From positions 1 to 21,040 of IMG/VR virus record IMGVR_UViG_3300044620_000353: 21,040 nt of DNA. One strand, written 5' to 3'. The DNA comes from a virus. The notes under the pieces are model-generated. The model saw only the letters and a list, made by a program, of their open reading frames with translations, was not told the origin of the DNA and ran no database searches. Made by a program: the position numbers and the translations under genes. Positions 1 to 8,717 of the stretch are shown in pieces; position 1 is the first letter of the stretch; each line of letters starts with the position of its first letter.

Positions 1-2267
1 CCAATCCAAGCGGTTCATCTACCTACACTTGGGCAACAGGCGTTAACTCAAGTTATACAGGCGGTGGTGGTTGGACAACTACTATTCCTGCTAATCCTGC
101 AACTGCGGGGATTCAGTTGTGGACAGCAATTAAGCCAACCGTGGTGGCGGCTGGAACGACTACTTCAACAATCAGTTGGACAAGTGGCTTTACTATATCT
201 TCTGTGACTGCTAACGGTGCTAATGGCGCCAATGGTACTAACGGCACAAATGGAACAAATGGCCTTCAGACTGCAAGACCTACAGTTTATTTGTGGGCGG
301 CTACATTGCCTTCTAGCCCAACAGGAACTACAACTTATACATGGTCAACTGGTAGTTATTCTGCGCCTTCTGGCTGGAGTACATCTATTACAAGTTCGCC
401 AAGTACAGGGTTTACACTTTGGGCGGCTACAGTCAATATTACTGATACGGCTACGGCAACCACCACCACAATCAATTGGGGCTTGTCTAGCATCATTGCT
501 TCAGGTTATGCAGGGATTAATGGTGCTACGGGTGCTACAGGTCCTACAGGCCCATCAGGTGGAACTGGCGCTACTGGCAATCAAGGTGCATCTTCTCGAA
601 TCTGCTACTCCAAAACAACTTTGAGTTCTTTGGACACAACGCCAACAACTATCACAACATCAGGAAGCGCATCATTCCCTCCAAATAATTCTTGGGGAAC
701 TGGAACTGTCTGGGTTGCACAGCCACCAACAATTACTGCGGGTGAATCTGTTTATCAATCAGACGGTATTTATGACCCCGTAACTGGCAATACGGTTTGG
801 AATGTTCCTTATCTTTCTGCGTTAAAAGTTGGTAGCCTATCTGCAATTACTGCAAACACAGGAAACCTGACTGTCTCTGGAACAATCCAATCTAACACGG
901 GTGCAATCAGTGGCACGACCATGACAGGTTCGGGCGCTGTCATTTACTCATCTGGCAACTTTGCTGTCGGTAACTCAACCAACAACATTACCTATAACGG
1001 CTCTGCTATTACGCTAAATGGAACGGTTGTTTTCCCTGCTAACATTAACTCCAACAACCTGACGCTAAAAGACGGTTCAGGCAATGTGATTTTGGGTAAT
1101 GGCACTCCGCTTAACTTTGCCAACATTACCCCTGCTTCCGGTTGGCTTAACAATAACATTTCTGTTTCTGGTGGTGCTATTTCTGGCATTGGTACAGGGA
1201 CAGGAACTGTTGTTGCTAACGATCAAATCTATATTTCTAGTGGGAGTTTGTTTGGCATTGGTTCTGGTGCTGGAACTGCTGTTGCCAATAACGCAATTAG
1301 CATTAACTCAAATGGAACATTGTCTGGTGCTGGTGGTGGCGCAGTTACCCCTAATGGCATCAATGCAGTCAATACCAATCTATCCAATGCGCCAGCGGGT
1401 ATTTTGAATAGCAATGTGTCTCTTGGAACATTGGGTGCTGGTGCATTTGCTTACATCAATGCCATCACTACTGCTAACGTATCAACCTACATTAATAGTG
1501 CAGCAATCGGAACGGCTCAAATAGGAGTTTTGGCGGCTGGCAACATTGGTGCTAATACGATTGATGCCTCCAAGATTGCTGCCAACACGATTACAGCGGG
1601 GCAGATTGCAGCCAACACAATTACTGCTGACAGAATGTCTGTCTCAACCCTATCGGCAATCACAGCCAATTTAGGAACAATTACAGCGGGTTCAATTAGT
1701 GGGTCATCTTTGAGCGTGGGTTCAAGCCCTGCGGTATCTGGCACGACAATGACAGGTGCAGGTGCAAAGATTAACACCGATGGCACATTTGCTTTAGGTA
1801 ATTCATCTACTAACATTACCTACAATGGTAGTGCTATGTACCTTAATGGTAACGTAGTTGCTACAAATAATATTAATGCTAATGCGGTAACAATTTCTGC
1901 AAGCGCATTTACTGCAGGAGAATCTAGAAATACAGCCTTAGGTGTTTGGCAAGATATTCAATCAGTAGTAATTACAACATCAGGTCAACGGGTTTATATT
2001 TCAAGTTGTGCTATTCCACTTGTTGGAATTTACATTGACACTGAAGGTGGAAATTCAGCTATTTATCCTATTTTTAGACTTGCCAGAGATTCAAATGAAT
2101 TATTAAGATCAGATCAAGGATCAATGTCTTTTAGCGAAACCCCTAGTGCTGGAACTTATACTTATAGCCTTCAATGTTTTACTACAAATCCGGGTGCTGT
2201 TTATTATGTTGAACCTCTTGCTGGTGGCTCAAATAGATCTTTATTTGTAATGGAAACAAAACGATGA
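1..2267 (+). CDS. Tail tip / central fibre protein, J-like C-terminal part (5' truncated)
   Basis: The frame is open from base 3, so the gene begins upstream; the first in-frame start-like codon (TTG at 117) is not a real start. The product is Gly/Thr/Ser/Asn-rich. Two copies of a beta-rich module (about bases 3-215 and 276-520, hallmark YTWxTG ... LWxA) are separated by short collagen-like linkers ([20 protein letters not shown]). A second duplicated unit of about 65 residues, sharing SAITAN, SGTTMTG and NITYNGSA, lies near 838-1023 and 1650-1850. Between them runs an alternating ANTI-xA-xxIAANTI stretch, which is typical of the C-terminal region of lambda J-type host-specificity proteins. 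It probably forms the distal tail tip that contacts the host surface. It ends in an ATGA overlap with the next gene. Family assignment rests on motif resemblance only. Confidence 0.8.
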   Translation, partial: NPSGSSTYTWATGVNSSYTGGGGWTTTIPANPATAGIQLWTAIKPTVVAAGTTTSTISWTSGFTISSVTANGANGANGTNGTNGTNGLQTARPTVYLWAATLPSSPTGTTTYTWSTGSYSAPSGWSTSITSSPSTGFTLWAATVNITDTATATTTTINWGLSSIIASGYAGINGATGATGPTGPSGGTGATGNQGASSRICYSKTTLSSLDTTPTTITTSGSASFPPNNSWGTGTVWVAQPPTITAGESVYQSDGIYDPVTGNTVWNVPYLSALKVGSLSAITANTGNLTVSGTIQSNTGAISGTTMTGSGAVIYSSGNFAVGNSTNNITYNGSAITLNGTVVFPANINSNNLTLKDGSGNVILGNGTPLNFANITPASGWLNNNISVSGGAISGIGTGTGTVVANDQIYISSGSLFGIGSGAGTAVANNAISINSNGTLSGAGGGAVTPNGINAVNTNLSNAPAGILNSNVSLGTLGAGAFAYINAITTANVSTYINSAAIGTAQIGVLAAGNIGANTIDASKIAANTITAGQIAANTITADRMSVSTLSAITANLGTITAGSISGSSLSVGSSPAVSGTTMTGAGAKINTDGTFALGNSSTNITYNGSAMYLNGNVVATNNINANAVTISASAFTAGESRNTALGVWQDIQSVVITTSGQRVYISSCAIPLVGIYIDTEGGNSAIYPIFRLARDSNELLRSDQGSMSFSETPSAGTYTYSLQCFTTNPGAVYYVEPLAGGSNRSLFVMETKR

Positions 2268-2671
2268 AATACACAATTTATCAAAGCAATGGCAAAATAC
2301 TCAGACTGCTTGATTGCGACAATATTGAACAGCAACTTGCCAGCGGGGAAGCCTATCTCAATAATTGGTTTCTTGATTCTGAATATTATGTGCAGAATGG
2401 TCAGGCAATACAAATGCCACCAAAACCTGACTATTATGCCGTTTTTGACTACACGACAAAGCAATGGGTTGAAAACGAAAACATGGCAATTGCTAGTGTT
2501 TCCCAGAAACGTCAAAGATTGCTATATTCAACTGATTGGACTCAAATTCCAAACAACCCTTTAAGCACTGCCCAACAAGAAGCATGGGCAACTTATCGAC
2601 AAGAATTGCGGGATATCCCACAGCAATCAGGCTATCCATTTAATGTTGTTTGGCCTGTTGCGCCAACCTAA
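2264..2671 (+). CDS. Tail fibre/tail assembly chaperone-like protein
   Basis: This 135-residue protein is coupled to the tail-tip gene by a 4-base ATGA overlap. The N-terminal half reads like the short beta domain of fibre assembly proteins. The C-terminal half has the pattern QKRQRLLYSTDWTQIPNNPL, then QEAWATYRQELRDIPQQSGYPF and VVWP. That pattern is characteristic of the phage tail assembly chaperone family (PF16778 type) usually encoded right after a fibre gene. The inferred role is to help fold or attach the preceding fibre; it may or may not remain in the virion. The start is fixed by the overlap. Confidence 0.8.
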   Translation: MKYTIYQSNGKILRLLDCDNIEQQLASGEAYLNNWFLDSEYYVQNGQAIQMPPKPDYYAVFDYTTKQWVENENMAIASVSQKRQRLLYSTDWTQIPNNPLSTAQQEAWATYRQELRDIPQQSGYPFNVVWPVAPT

Positions 2672-2714
2672 AAAGCACATTAGAATCTGTAAAACAAAAC
2701 AAGACACCATCCGC

Positions 2715-2747
2715 AACCCTGTGAGTACATAGGGTTTGTAACAACCC
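2715..2747 (+). promoter_or_regulatory. Two mutually exclusive stem-loops before the homing endonuclease
   Basis: AACCCTGTG (2715-2723) can pair with CATAGGGTT (2728-2736) across a 4-nt loop, with one G-T pair. The same GGGTT (2732-2736) can instead pair with AACCC at 2743-2747 across a 6-nt loop. The two hairpins cannot form together. They lie in the 80-base gap before the endonuclease and end 15 nt upstream of its chosen start. They could act as a small attenuator or limit translation. No U-tract follows, so this is not a canonical terminator. Confidence 0.35.
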
Positions 2748-2762
2748 AGAATGGGAATTGGA

Positions 2763-3242
2763 ATGGCTACTCTTTACTGGCTACGAATGCCTGAACATAC
2801 AGATATGTTCACACAAGGCTATATTGGCGTTGCAAGCGACATGGCTAAACGTCTAAGAAATCACAAGCATAAATTTAAAAATTTGTGGCAAAAAATCATT
2901 GTCCAACCGCTTGTAATTTCCACAAAAGAATATTGTTTTGATTTAGAACAAAAATTGCGCCCAACGCGCAATATTGGGTGGAATAAATCTATTGGTGGTT
3001 TTGGTAACAATAAAATGATTGGCGAAGAAAACCCAAATTTTGGCAAGTTTGGTGAGCAAGCCCCGCATTTTATTGGATGGTACATTACGCCATTAGGCAA
3101 GTTTTGTAGACCAGAAGATGCCGCAAAACTTCACAATTGCGCTTTGACTACTATTGACCGTAGATGTAAAGGCAGATATGTTAATGGAAAATTTTTAGCC
3201 CCAAAAGAAGGCTACGCATTTGAGCAGAAAGCCGTAGGATAA
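2763..3242 (+). CDS. GIY-YIG homing endonuclease (free-standing)
   Basis: The N-terminus carries a GIY-YIG core: YWLRMP, then GYIGV, then KRLRNHKH. A catalytic-type glutamate follows in LEQKLRP, with GWNKSIGG after it. The middle holds a NUMOD-like segment (GEENPNFGKFGEQAPHF). The C-terminus (AAKLHNCALTTIDRRCKG) resembles a NUMOD/HTH DNA-binding repeat. Such enzymes cut a specific site in a related genome and spread by repair. I chose ATG 2763 (159 aa) because GGGA lies 6 nt upstream; ATG 2751 (163 aa) has no ribosome binding site. The gene sits between tail genes and has no visible intron. Its last codons contain the AGGA that appears to serve the next gene. Confidence 0.85.
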   Translation: MATLYWLRMPEHTDMFTQGYIGVASDMAKRLRNHKHKFKNLWQKIIVQPLVISTKEYCFDLEQKLRPTRNIGWNKSIGGFGNNKMIGEENPNFGKFGEQAPHFIGWYITPLGKFCRPEDAAKLHNCALTTIDRRCKGRYVNGKFLAPKEGYAFEQKAVG

Positions 3243-3249
3243 AATCATA
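3236..3249 (+). promoter_or_regulatory. Ribosome binding site with apparent ATA start codon
   Basis: AGGA at 3236-3239 lies 7 nt before ATA at 3247, and 4 nt before ATC at 3244. It overlaps the last codons and the TAA (3240-3242) of the endonuclease. The reading frame of the next protein is open only from 3238 and contains no ATG or GTG before its conserved-looking N-terminus. Initiation at ATA, or less likely ATC, is therefore the best reading. The layout resembles the AGGATAAGAC-ATG start at 8718. Confidence 0.5.
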
Positions 3250-3735
3250 GCCATATTTTCTAAAAACGTACTCAGCCAAATTTCTGGCTTTGACAATCCT
3301 ATCCTTGCGGGTGAACTGGTTTATAACCAAAATACTTATTGGAATTTGACATTTACGAATTCCAATACAAACTTGCCAATCAATCTTACTGGTGCGACCA
3401 TCAACGCACAGATTGTTCGTAGGCAAGTCACAAACATCATTGATACCCGCAACGGGCTGACCTTTGACATTGCTGACTACAACCCAACCCCTACAGCGAT
3501 ACCCTTGACGGTAAGCAACATCGTTGCTGCTGCTGGCACTTGCACTTTGGTGATTGACAGCACGACATGGGGGTTAATTACGACTGATGCCCAACTTGAG
3601 ATTAACGCGACAAGTTGCGTGGGCTATTCAGGTCGGGTCAAGGTTTCATTCCCTGCTAGTGGCTCAACCCCTGCTGATGACCAAATCATCTTCTTGCTGT
3701 TCTTGGTTCGCTCTGATGGCATCGTGGTTGTATGA
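3247..3735 (+). CDS. Fibre-associated beta-sandwich protein, apparent ATA start
   Basis: The product is about 162 aa if it begins at ATA 3247. The only commonly accepted start, TTG 3346, has no Shine-Dalgarno and would remove 33 residues that read naturally into the rest ([10 protein letters not shown], then WNLTFTNSN). The pattern WNLTFTN ... [15 protein letters not shown] resembles the N-terminal beta domain of BppU-like baseplate or fibre proteins; the rest is beta-rich ([13 protein letters not shown]). It may anchor or connect the collagen fibre encoded next, to which it is joined by an ATGA overlap. The upstream homing endonuclease may have displaced the original start. Function is inference. 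Confidence 0.65.
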   Translation: MAIFSKNVLSQISGFDNPILAGELVYNQNTYWNLTFTNSNTNLPINLTGATINAQIVRRQVTNIIDTRNGLTFDIADYNPTPTAIPLTVSNIVAAAGTCTLVIDSTTWGLITTDAQLEINATSCVGYSGRVKVSFPASGSTPADDQIIFLLFLVRSDGIVVV

Positions 3736-5576
3736 CAAAGGGAATAATCGTATCCCCTGCCAATAGAGGGGTTCAGGTTGTTGTAACGGATGAAAACAAC
3801 GTACAACTATTGATTGACAGCAATCGAGGCGTAAACCTTGAGGTTGTCCCTCAACCCCGTATTGATGTATTGGTTGACAAAGGCGTAAGTGGCCCTACAG
3901 GACCGCTTGGCCCTACTGGACCTACTGGCGCACCCTCAACCGTTCAAGGGCCTACAGGCGCAACTGGCCCTACTGGTGCTGCAGGCCCAACAGGGGCGGC
4001 ATCCACAGTTCAAGGCCCAACTGGTCCAACAGGCTCAACTGGACCTACGGGCGCGGCATCTACGGTGCAAGGCCCTACAGGACCTACAGGCTCACAAGGT
4101 GTAATTGGTCCTACAGGTGCTACGGGTTCGCCATCTACAGTTGCAGGACCTACAGGTCCTACGGGCAACCAAGGGCCAATGGGGTTTGTAGGTAATACAG
4201 GACCTACAGGACCGCAGGGCGTTGTTGGGCCTACAGGACCACAAGGAATTCAAGGTCTAACAGGACCAACAGGCACTCAAGGTATTCAAGGAATCCAAGG
4301 CCCAACTGGTCCTACTGGCGCTCAAGGCATACAAGGAATTCAAGGACCTACAGGTCCACAAGGTATCCAAGGTATTCAAGGTATTCAGGGTATCCAAGGG
4401 GTCACAGGTCCTACGGGCGCTCAAGGCAATACTGGACCAACTGGACCTACGGGTGCTGCTTCCACCGTTCAAGGGCCAACTGGACCAACTGGCGCACAAG
4501 GAACAGATGGTCAATCATCTAGTTTCTATCAATATCAGGCCGACACAAATCAAACATCTGGCACTCCAACCGCAGGGCATTTGTTTTGGAACACAGCAAC
4601 ACAGATTTCTGCCACTCAAATTACTGCAAGTCATCTTGAACAAGGTGGTTTTGATATTGATATTTTCTTGTCTTTCATTAAGACAGGCGATACCATTGTT
4701 TTACAAGACCAAAACAATTCTGCTAATTACCAAAAATGGCAAGTCTCAGCAACGCCTACTATTGTTCCAAATAGTTACATTAACTTGCCAGTTACATTGA
4801 TAACGTCTGGTGGTACAGGAACAACAAACTTTGCAAACAACCATGATTTGATTTTTGTCATTCAATCCCAAGGCGTTGTTGGCCCTACTGGTTCTACAGG
4901 ACCTACTGGCCCAACAGGAGCAAACTCCACAGTTGCTGGACCAACTGGACCGCAAGGCAACACAGGACCAACAGGGCCACAAGGTGCAATCGGCCCAACA
5001 GGACCGCAGGGCATCCAAGGTATCCAAGGCATACAAGGTGTTGCTGGTCCTACTGGCCCAACGGGTTCAACAGGTACAACGGGCGCACAAGGACCTACAG
5101 GCCCTACCGGAGCGCAAGGCATTCAGGGTATTGTTGGACCCACAGGCCCTACAGGGGCACAAGGCATTCAGGGTATTCAAGGTGATATTGGGCCAACAGG
5201 ACCAACAGGGGCGCAAGGTATACAAGGCGTAATTGGCCCTACTGGTCCAACAGGCGCACAGGGAATTCAAGGGATTGCAGGTCCTACTGGACCTACAGGC
5301 TCTACTGGTACGACAGGCCCAACTGGACCAACTGGTGCTAACTCCACAGTTGCTGGCCCTACAGGACCGACAGGCCCTGCGGGGTCAGGTTCTTCATTGA
5401 CGGTTAAAGACGAAGGCACGACACTCACCACTTCTGCAACTAGCCTTAACTTTACTGGTGCAGGTGTAGTTGCTACAAACGTAGGTAGTGATGTAACAGT
5501 AAATATCGCTGGCGGTGGTGGTGGCTCATCACCTCCAAAAGCAAAACTTGATACTTGGATGATTGGAGCAATGTAA
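3732..5576 (+). CDS. Collagen-like tail fibre protein with central globular domain
   Basis: This 614-aa protein has an N-terminal domain of about 53 residues ([18 protein letters not shown]). Gly-X-Y collagen repeats follow at about 54-260 and 380-551. Repeats are mostly [17 protein letters not shown] and GAASTVQ/STVAG interruptions. Between them lies a non-collagen domain (about 261-379, including [10 protein letters not shown] and [10 protein letters not shown]). The tail of about 60 residues ([11 protein letters not shown] ... [11 protein letters not shown]) is typical of phage fibre ends. It probably forms a trimeric triple-helical shaft with a knob in the middle. Thr-rich Y positions fit bacterial and phage collagens that lack hydroxyproline. 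The start is fixed by ATGA overlap with the upstream gene. The repetitive DNA could recombine. Confidence 0.85.
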   Translation: MTKGIIVSPANRGVQVVVTDENNVQLLIDSNRGVNLEVVPQPRIDVLVDKGVSGPTGPLGPTGPTGAPSTVQGPTGATGPTGAAGPTGAASTVQGPTGPTGSTGPTGAASTVQGPTGPTGSQGVIGPTGATGSPSTVAGPTGPTGNQGPMGFVGNTGPTGPQGVVGPTGPQGIQGLTGPTGTQGIQGIQGPTGPTGAQGIQGIQGPTGPQGIQGIQGIQGIQGVTGPTGAQGNTGPTGPTGAASTVQGPTGPTGAQGTDGQSSSFYQYQADTNQTSGTPTAGHLFWNTATQISATQITASHLEQGGFDIDIFLSFIKTGDTIVLQDQNNSANYQKWQVSATPTIVPNSYINLPVTLITSGGTGTTNFANNHDLIFVIQSQGVVGPTGSTGPTGPTGANSTVAGPTGPQGNTGPTGPQGAIGPTGPQGIQGIQGIQGVAGPTGPTGSTGTTGAQGPTGPTGAQGIQGIVGPTGPTGAQGIQGIQGDIGPTGPTGAQGIQGVIGPTGPTGAQGIQGIAGPTGPTGSTGTTGPTGPTGANSTVAGPTGPTGPAGSGSSLTVKDEGTTLTTSATSLNFTGAGVVATNVGSDVTVNIAGGGGGSSPPKAKLDTWMIGAM

Positions 5577-6020
5577 ATGGCACAGAACACAAACCCTATT
5601 TTCCCCCTAATTCCTGTTAACTCTTGGGTAAGTGGAACAGCCGCAACTGCGGGCACTCCCGGCTTGTCAGCCAACACAACAACCGACCTAACTGCTGGCA
5701 CGATCTACGGCCCTCTTGAAACAGCGGGTGCGGTAGAAGGCTCACGGCTTGACTTCATCAAGGTTAGGGCGCTTGGTACTAACGTGGCGACTGTAATTCG
5801 TATCTGGTTGAACAACGGATCAGTGACTACAACAGCGGCCAACAACACGCTGTATCTTGAGCGCACTTTGTCTGCAACAACCGTATCTCAAACAGCAGAA
5901 CAGCCCGACATTATTTTGCCTATGGGTATTAGTTTGGCGGCAGGGTATCGTGTGTACGCTACGTTTGGTACAGCAGTAGCCGCAGGTTTCCACCTGACTG
6001 CCATTGGCGGGGATTACTAA
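5577..6020 (+). CDS. Small phage structural protein, fibre cluster
   Basis: This 147-aa protein starts directly after the collagen fibre stop with no spacer. It is rich in Ala, Thr and Gly and predicted mostly beta. Its features include LTAGTIYGPLETAG, RIWLNNG and a C-terminal AGYRVYATFGTAVAAGFHLTAIGGDY. No enzymatic motif is seen. Its place inside the fibre operon suggests a virion component or fibre-tip domain. I do not recognise a named family with confidence. Confidence 0.7.
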   Translation: MAQNTNPIFPLIPVNSWVSGTAATAGTPGLSANTTTDLTAGTIYGPLETAGAVEGSRLDFIKVRALGTNVATVIRIWLNNGSVTTTAANNTLYLERTLSATTVSQTAEQPDIILPMGISLAAGYRVYATFGTAVAAGFHLTAIGGDY

Positions 6021-7297
6021 TGTTTACGGGGTTTGCATCCGAAAACACGCCTGCAATTCAGGTTTGGGATTTATTTACCCCAATGGCGGCAGGGGCTGTT
6101 TCAAATATTTACCTTACTGACGATTGCGCCCCAATTCAATTCTTTAAAACAGGATCGTCAACATTAACAATTAAAGTCTATTTGCCAACGGCTCCAATTG
6201 AAGGCAAAACCATCAATTTTATTAACTCTCGCTTTGGGTCTTCTTTTCAAGAAATACAATTATTCTCCGCTGACCAGAGTGGACAAGGAACAAATACAAA
6301 CATTTATTCATTTGGTGCGGGGCAAATACTATCGTTAACTTACACAAAAAATGCAATTTCTTTTGGAACACTTGATGGCTTTAGAAGAACTGGTTGGATT
6401 CCTTTAAACATGGGGGCTTCTTCTGCCGTAAACCATTATGGAGTTGCCATAGGTGGCAGAAATAATCGAGTAGGTGCTTTTGCTGGCGTTGTTTCTGGCG
6501 ACTCTAGTGGTGCAACCGGCGACTATTCGTTTGTAGGTGGTGGTCAAAGCAACACAGCAAGCGGTTCAAATGCTGCTGTTGTTGGTGGTTCAAGCAACAC
6601 AGCAAGCGGTCTTGTTTCGGCTGCAATTGCTGGAAGTGGAAATACTGTAAGTGGTAATTTCTCAGTTGTTTTGGGTGGTGCGGGCCACAACATAAGTGTT
6701 ACTCATTCAGGAATTGTTGGTGGCTCAAGTAATACAGTAAGTAACCCATATTCTGCGGTAATTGGCGGGGACACCAGTAATGCTTCTGGAAATAATAGTG
6801 TTGTATTAGGTGGCGCATTTGGAGTAACTAGATCAATTCAAGGTAATTTGGTTTCCCCTGCATCAATAAATCCTGTTGCGTTTACAGTAGGTGGAAGTCA
6901 AACAGCCACATTAGTTTTAGGTCGTCAAACCACAGACGCAACTGCGACAAGGCTTACAAGCAACACATCTGCCGCATCCACAACCAACCAAGTAATCCTA
7001 CCCAACAACAGCGCATACTACGTCAAGGGCAGCATCATTGCCACTGTAACTGGCGGCGGCAACACAAAGTCTTGGGATTTTATTGCGACCATTAAACGTG
7101 GTGCAAATGCTGCTGCTACTTCTATTGTTGGCGCTGTTACTTTAAACGTGCAAGCCGCTGACGCAGGGGCATCTTCATGGATTGTTGCAATTACTGCCGA
7201 CACAACCAACGGTGGCCTTGCTGTTACGGTAACTGGACAGGCAGCAACAACAATTCGATGGGTTGCAAAACTTGAATCAACTGAGGTGACATACTAA
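6020..7297 (+). CDS. YadA-like beta-roll tail fibre/adhesin protein A
   Basis: This 425-aa protein overlaps the previous stop by one base (TAATG). The N-terminal domain spans about 1-145. Residues about 148-275 hold repeats of the form SxxVxGGxSNTASG (SFVGGGQSNTASG, AAVVGGSSNTASG, SGIVGGSSNTVSN, SAVIGGDTSNASG). These match the left-handed beta-roll of YadA/Hia head domains found in trimeric adhesins and some phage fibres. The last 133 residues (from SQTATLVLGRQ) are closely shared with the next gene, indicating a common C-terminal cap. Probable trimeric receptor-binding fibre. Confidence 0.8.
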   Translation: MFTGFASENTPAIQVWDLFTPMAAGAVSNIYLTDDCAPIQFFKTGSSTLTIKVYLPTAPIEGKTINFINSRFGSSFQEIQLFSADQSGQGTNTNIYSFGAGQILSLTYTKNAISFGTLDGFRRTGWIPLNMGASSAVNHYGVAIGGRNNRVGAFAGVVSGDSSGATGDYSFVGGGQSNTASGSNAAVVGGSSNTASGLVSAAIAGSGNTVSGNFSVVLGGAGHNISVTHSGIVGGSSNTVSNPYSAVIGGDTSNASGNNSVVLGGAFGVTRSIQGNLVSPASINPVAFTVGGSQTATLVLGRQTTDATATRLTSNTSAASTTNQVILPNNSAYYVKGSIIATVTGGGNTKSWDFIATIKRGANAAATSIVGAVTLNVQAADAGASSWIVAITADTTNGGLAVTVTGQAATTIRWVAKLESTEVTY

Positions 7298-8427
7298 TGC
7301 CTATTCAATTTGACAACACAAACACGGGTGTAGCTACTTTAAAGCCAGCTACCAGCGGAACGATTGCGTTGACCTTGCCATCTGCTGACGGTACAAGCGG
7401 TCAAGCAATAACAACTGATGGTTCAGGAAATTTAGCGTTTACAACTGTTGGCGGTGGCGGTGGACTGACAGGCTTTACTGCTGCTGAGTCTACGACTGCG
7501 CCTAACGCAACTGTTTTTGTTGATTCTCTGACGGCGGCTGCTTCATCCACTAACGCTGACGTTGCTTTTGTCGCCAAGGGCACTGGCGCTACTTTGGCAC
7601 AAGTGCCAACTTCAACCGTAGCAGGTGGAAATAAGCGCGGAACACACGCAACTGATTGGCAGAAATCAAGAAACGCCGCTACTCAAGTAGCGTCTGGTAA
7701 TTATTCCTCTATTCTTGGCGGTCAAAACAACACGGTAAGTAACTCTTATTCTGCTCTTGTTGGAGGATTAAGCAACACAATAACAGGTGATAATGCTTTT
7801 TTAGGTAATGGGTTTAACAATTCCGCTACTGGTTCTTACAGTACCATTGTAAATGGATATATTTGTACGGCAAGCGGGATAGCTTCATTTGTTTCTAACG
7901 GCGAATTAAACTTAGCAAACTCCTCATATGCTTTTGTTGGCGGAGGTTATGGCGGTTCTTCTCGGTCAATTGTTGGGAATGTAATTTTTGCTGCAAGTGG
8001 GCAACCAGTTTCTGGAACAGTAGGAGCGCAACAATCAGCAACATTGGTTTTAGGTCGTCAGACTACAGACGCAACCGCAACAGTTTTACGAAGCAACCCA
8101 TCTGCCGCAGGGACAAGTAACCAAGTAATCCTTCCAAACAACTCTGCTTACTTTTTTCAAGGTCAAGTTGTAGCGGGTGTTACTGGTGCTGGTGACACAA
8201 AAGGCTGGACAGTTGAAGGTGTGATTAAACGAGGCGCTAACGCTGCTTCTACCGTGCTTGTTGGCAGTACAGTTATGTCATCTTATGGTGACGCTGGCGC
8301 AGTTACATGGGTTGTTGCGCTGACTGCCGACACAACCAATGGCGGTTTGGCAATCACAGTTACAGGACAAGCGGCAACTACAATTCGGTGGGTCGCTCAA
8401 ATTCGTACAACGGAAATGACTTATTAA
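7297..8427 (+). CDS. YadA-like beta-roll tail fibre/adhesin protein B (paralogue of A)
   Basis: This 376-aa protein overlaps the previous stop by one base. The N-terminus (PIQFDNTNTGVATLKPATSG ... LTLPSADGTSGQ) is a domain often seen at the start of phage fibre proteins and differs from protein A. The middle, about 130-230, has beta-roll repeats (YSSILGGQNNTVS, YSALVGGLSNTITG, YAFVGGGYGG). The last 132 residues (QQSATLVLGRQTTDAT to TTEMTY) are highly similar to protein A. The pair looks like a duplication followed by exchange of the N-terminal part. It may be a second fibre or an interaction partner in the same appendage. Confidence 0.8.
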   Translation: MPIQFDNTNTGVATLKPATSGTIALTLPSADGTSGQAITTDGSGNLAFTTVGGGGGLTGFTAAESTTAPNATVFVDSLTAAASSTNADVAFVAKGTGATLAQVPTSTVAGGNKRGTHATDWQKSRNAATQVASGNYSSILGGQNNTVSNSYSALVGGLSNTITGDNAFLGNGFNNSATGSYSTIVNGYICTASGIASFVSNGELNLANSSYAFVGGGYGGSSRSIVGNVIFAASGQPVSGTVGAQQSATLVLGRQTTDATATVLRSNPSAAGTSNQVILPNNSAYFFQGQVVAGVTGAGDTKGWTVEGVIKRGANAASTVLVGSTVMSSYGDAGAVTWVVALTADTTNGGLAITVTGQAATTIRWVAQIRTTEMTY

Positions 8428-8437
8428 AGGAAACATC

Positions 8438-8701
8438 ATGGCTCTGAAAATCTCTATCCCCACAAGCAATGTAGGCGTTCCATTCACAGACGCTTATGCC
8501 CGTATCACGAACATCTTTGGCAACAAAGACCAAGTGCAATACCAAGTGTCTGTGTCTGCTAATGCTGATGCAAGACAAGCAAATGCTCAAGAAGTGGCAC
8601 AACACGCCTTCTATTGCCCAACTCCACAGGGAAACCTGATGGATGGTCTATATGCTGATCTTAAACAGCAAGTTGGTTTTGAGGATGCTGAAGACTGCTA
8701 A
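8438..8701 (+). CDS. Small conserved phage protein after fibre genes
   Basis: This 87-aa protein is preceded by AAAGGA 6 nt before its ATG. It begins MALKISIPTSNVGVPF and continues DAYARITNIFGNKDQVQYQV. That suggests a compact beta domain followed by a helical, acidic end (LYADLKQQVGFEDAEDC). No signal peptide or membrane segment is seen. Its position between fibre proteins and a glycosyltransferase suggests a minor tail component, but no function can be read from the sequence. Confidence 0.7.
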   Translation: MALKISIPTSNVGVPFTDAYARITNIFGNKDQVQYQVSVSANADARQANAQEVAQHAFYCPTPQGNLMDGLYADLKQQVGFEDAEDC

Positions 8702-8717
8702 CAAAATAGGATAAGAC

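Noticed and set aside
217-624. 135-aa + strand frame inside the tail-tip gene
   Set aside because: Leu/Gln-rich low-complexity product from Gly/Thr-rich repeat codons read in another frame, with no binding site.
2763-3242. Group I intron around the GIY-YIG gene
   Set aside because: Flanking genes are complete and unrelated to each other, and I see no intron core; a free-standing endonuclease fits better.
3346-3735. TTG 3346 as start of the fibre-associated protein
   Set aside because: No binding site precedes it, and 33 upstream codons read as part of the same domain.
3889-5270. Several long frames on both strands across the collagen-like gene, and a CRISPR-like look of the repeats
   Set aside because: Collagen codon repeats stay open in many frames and give repetitive products; repeat units are in-frame multiples of 9 nt without unique spacers.
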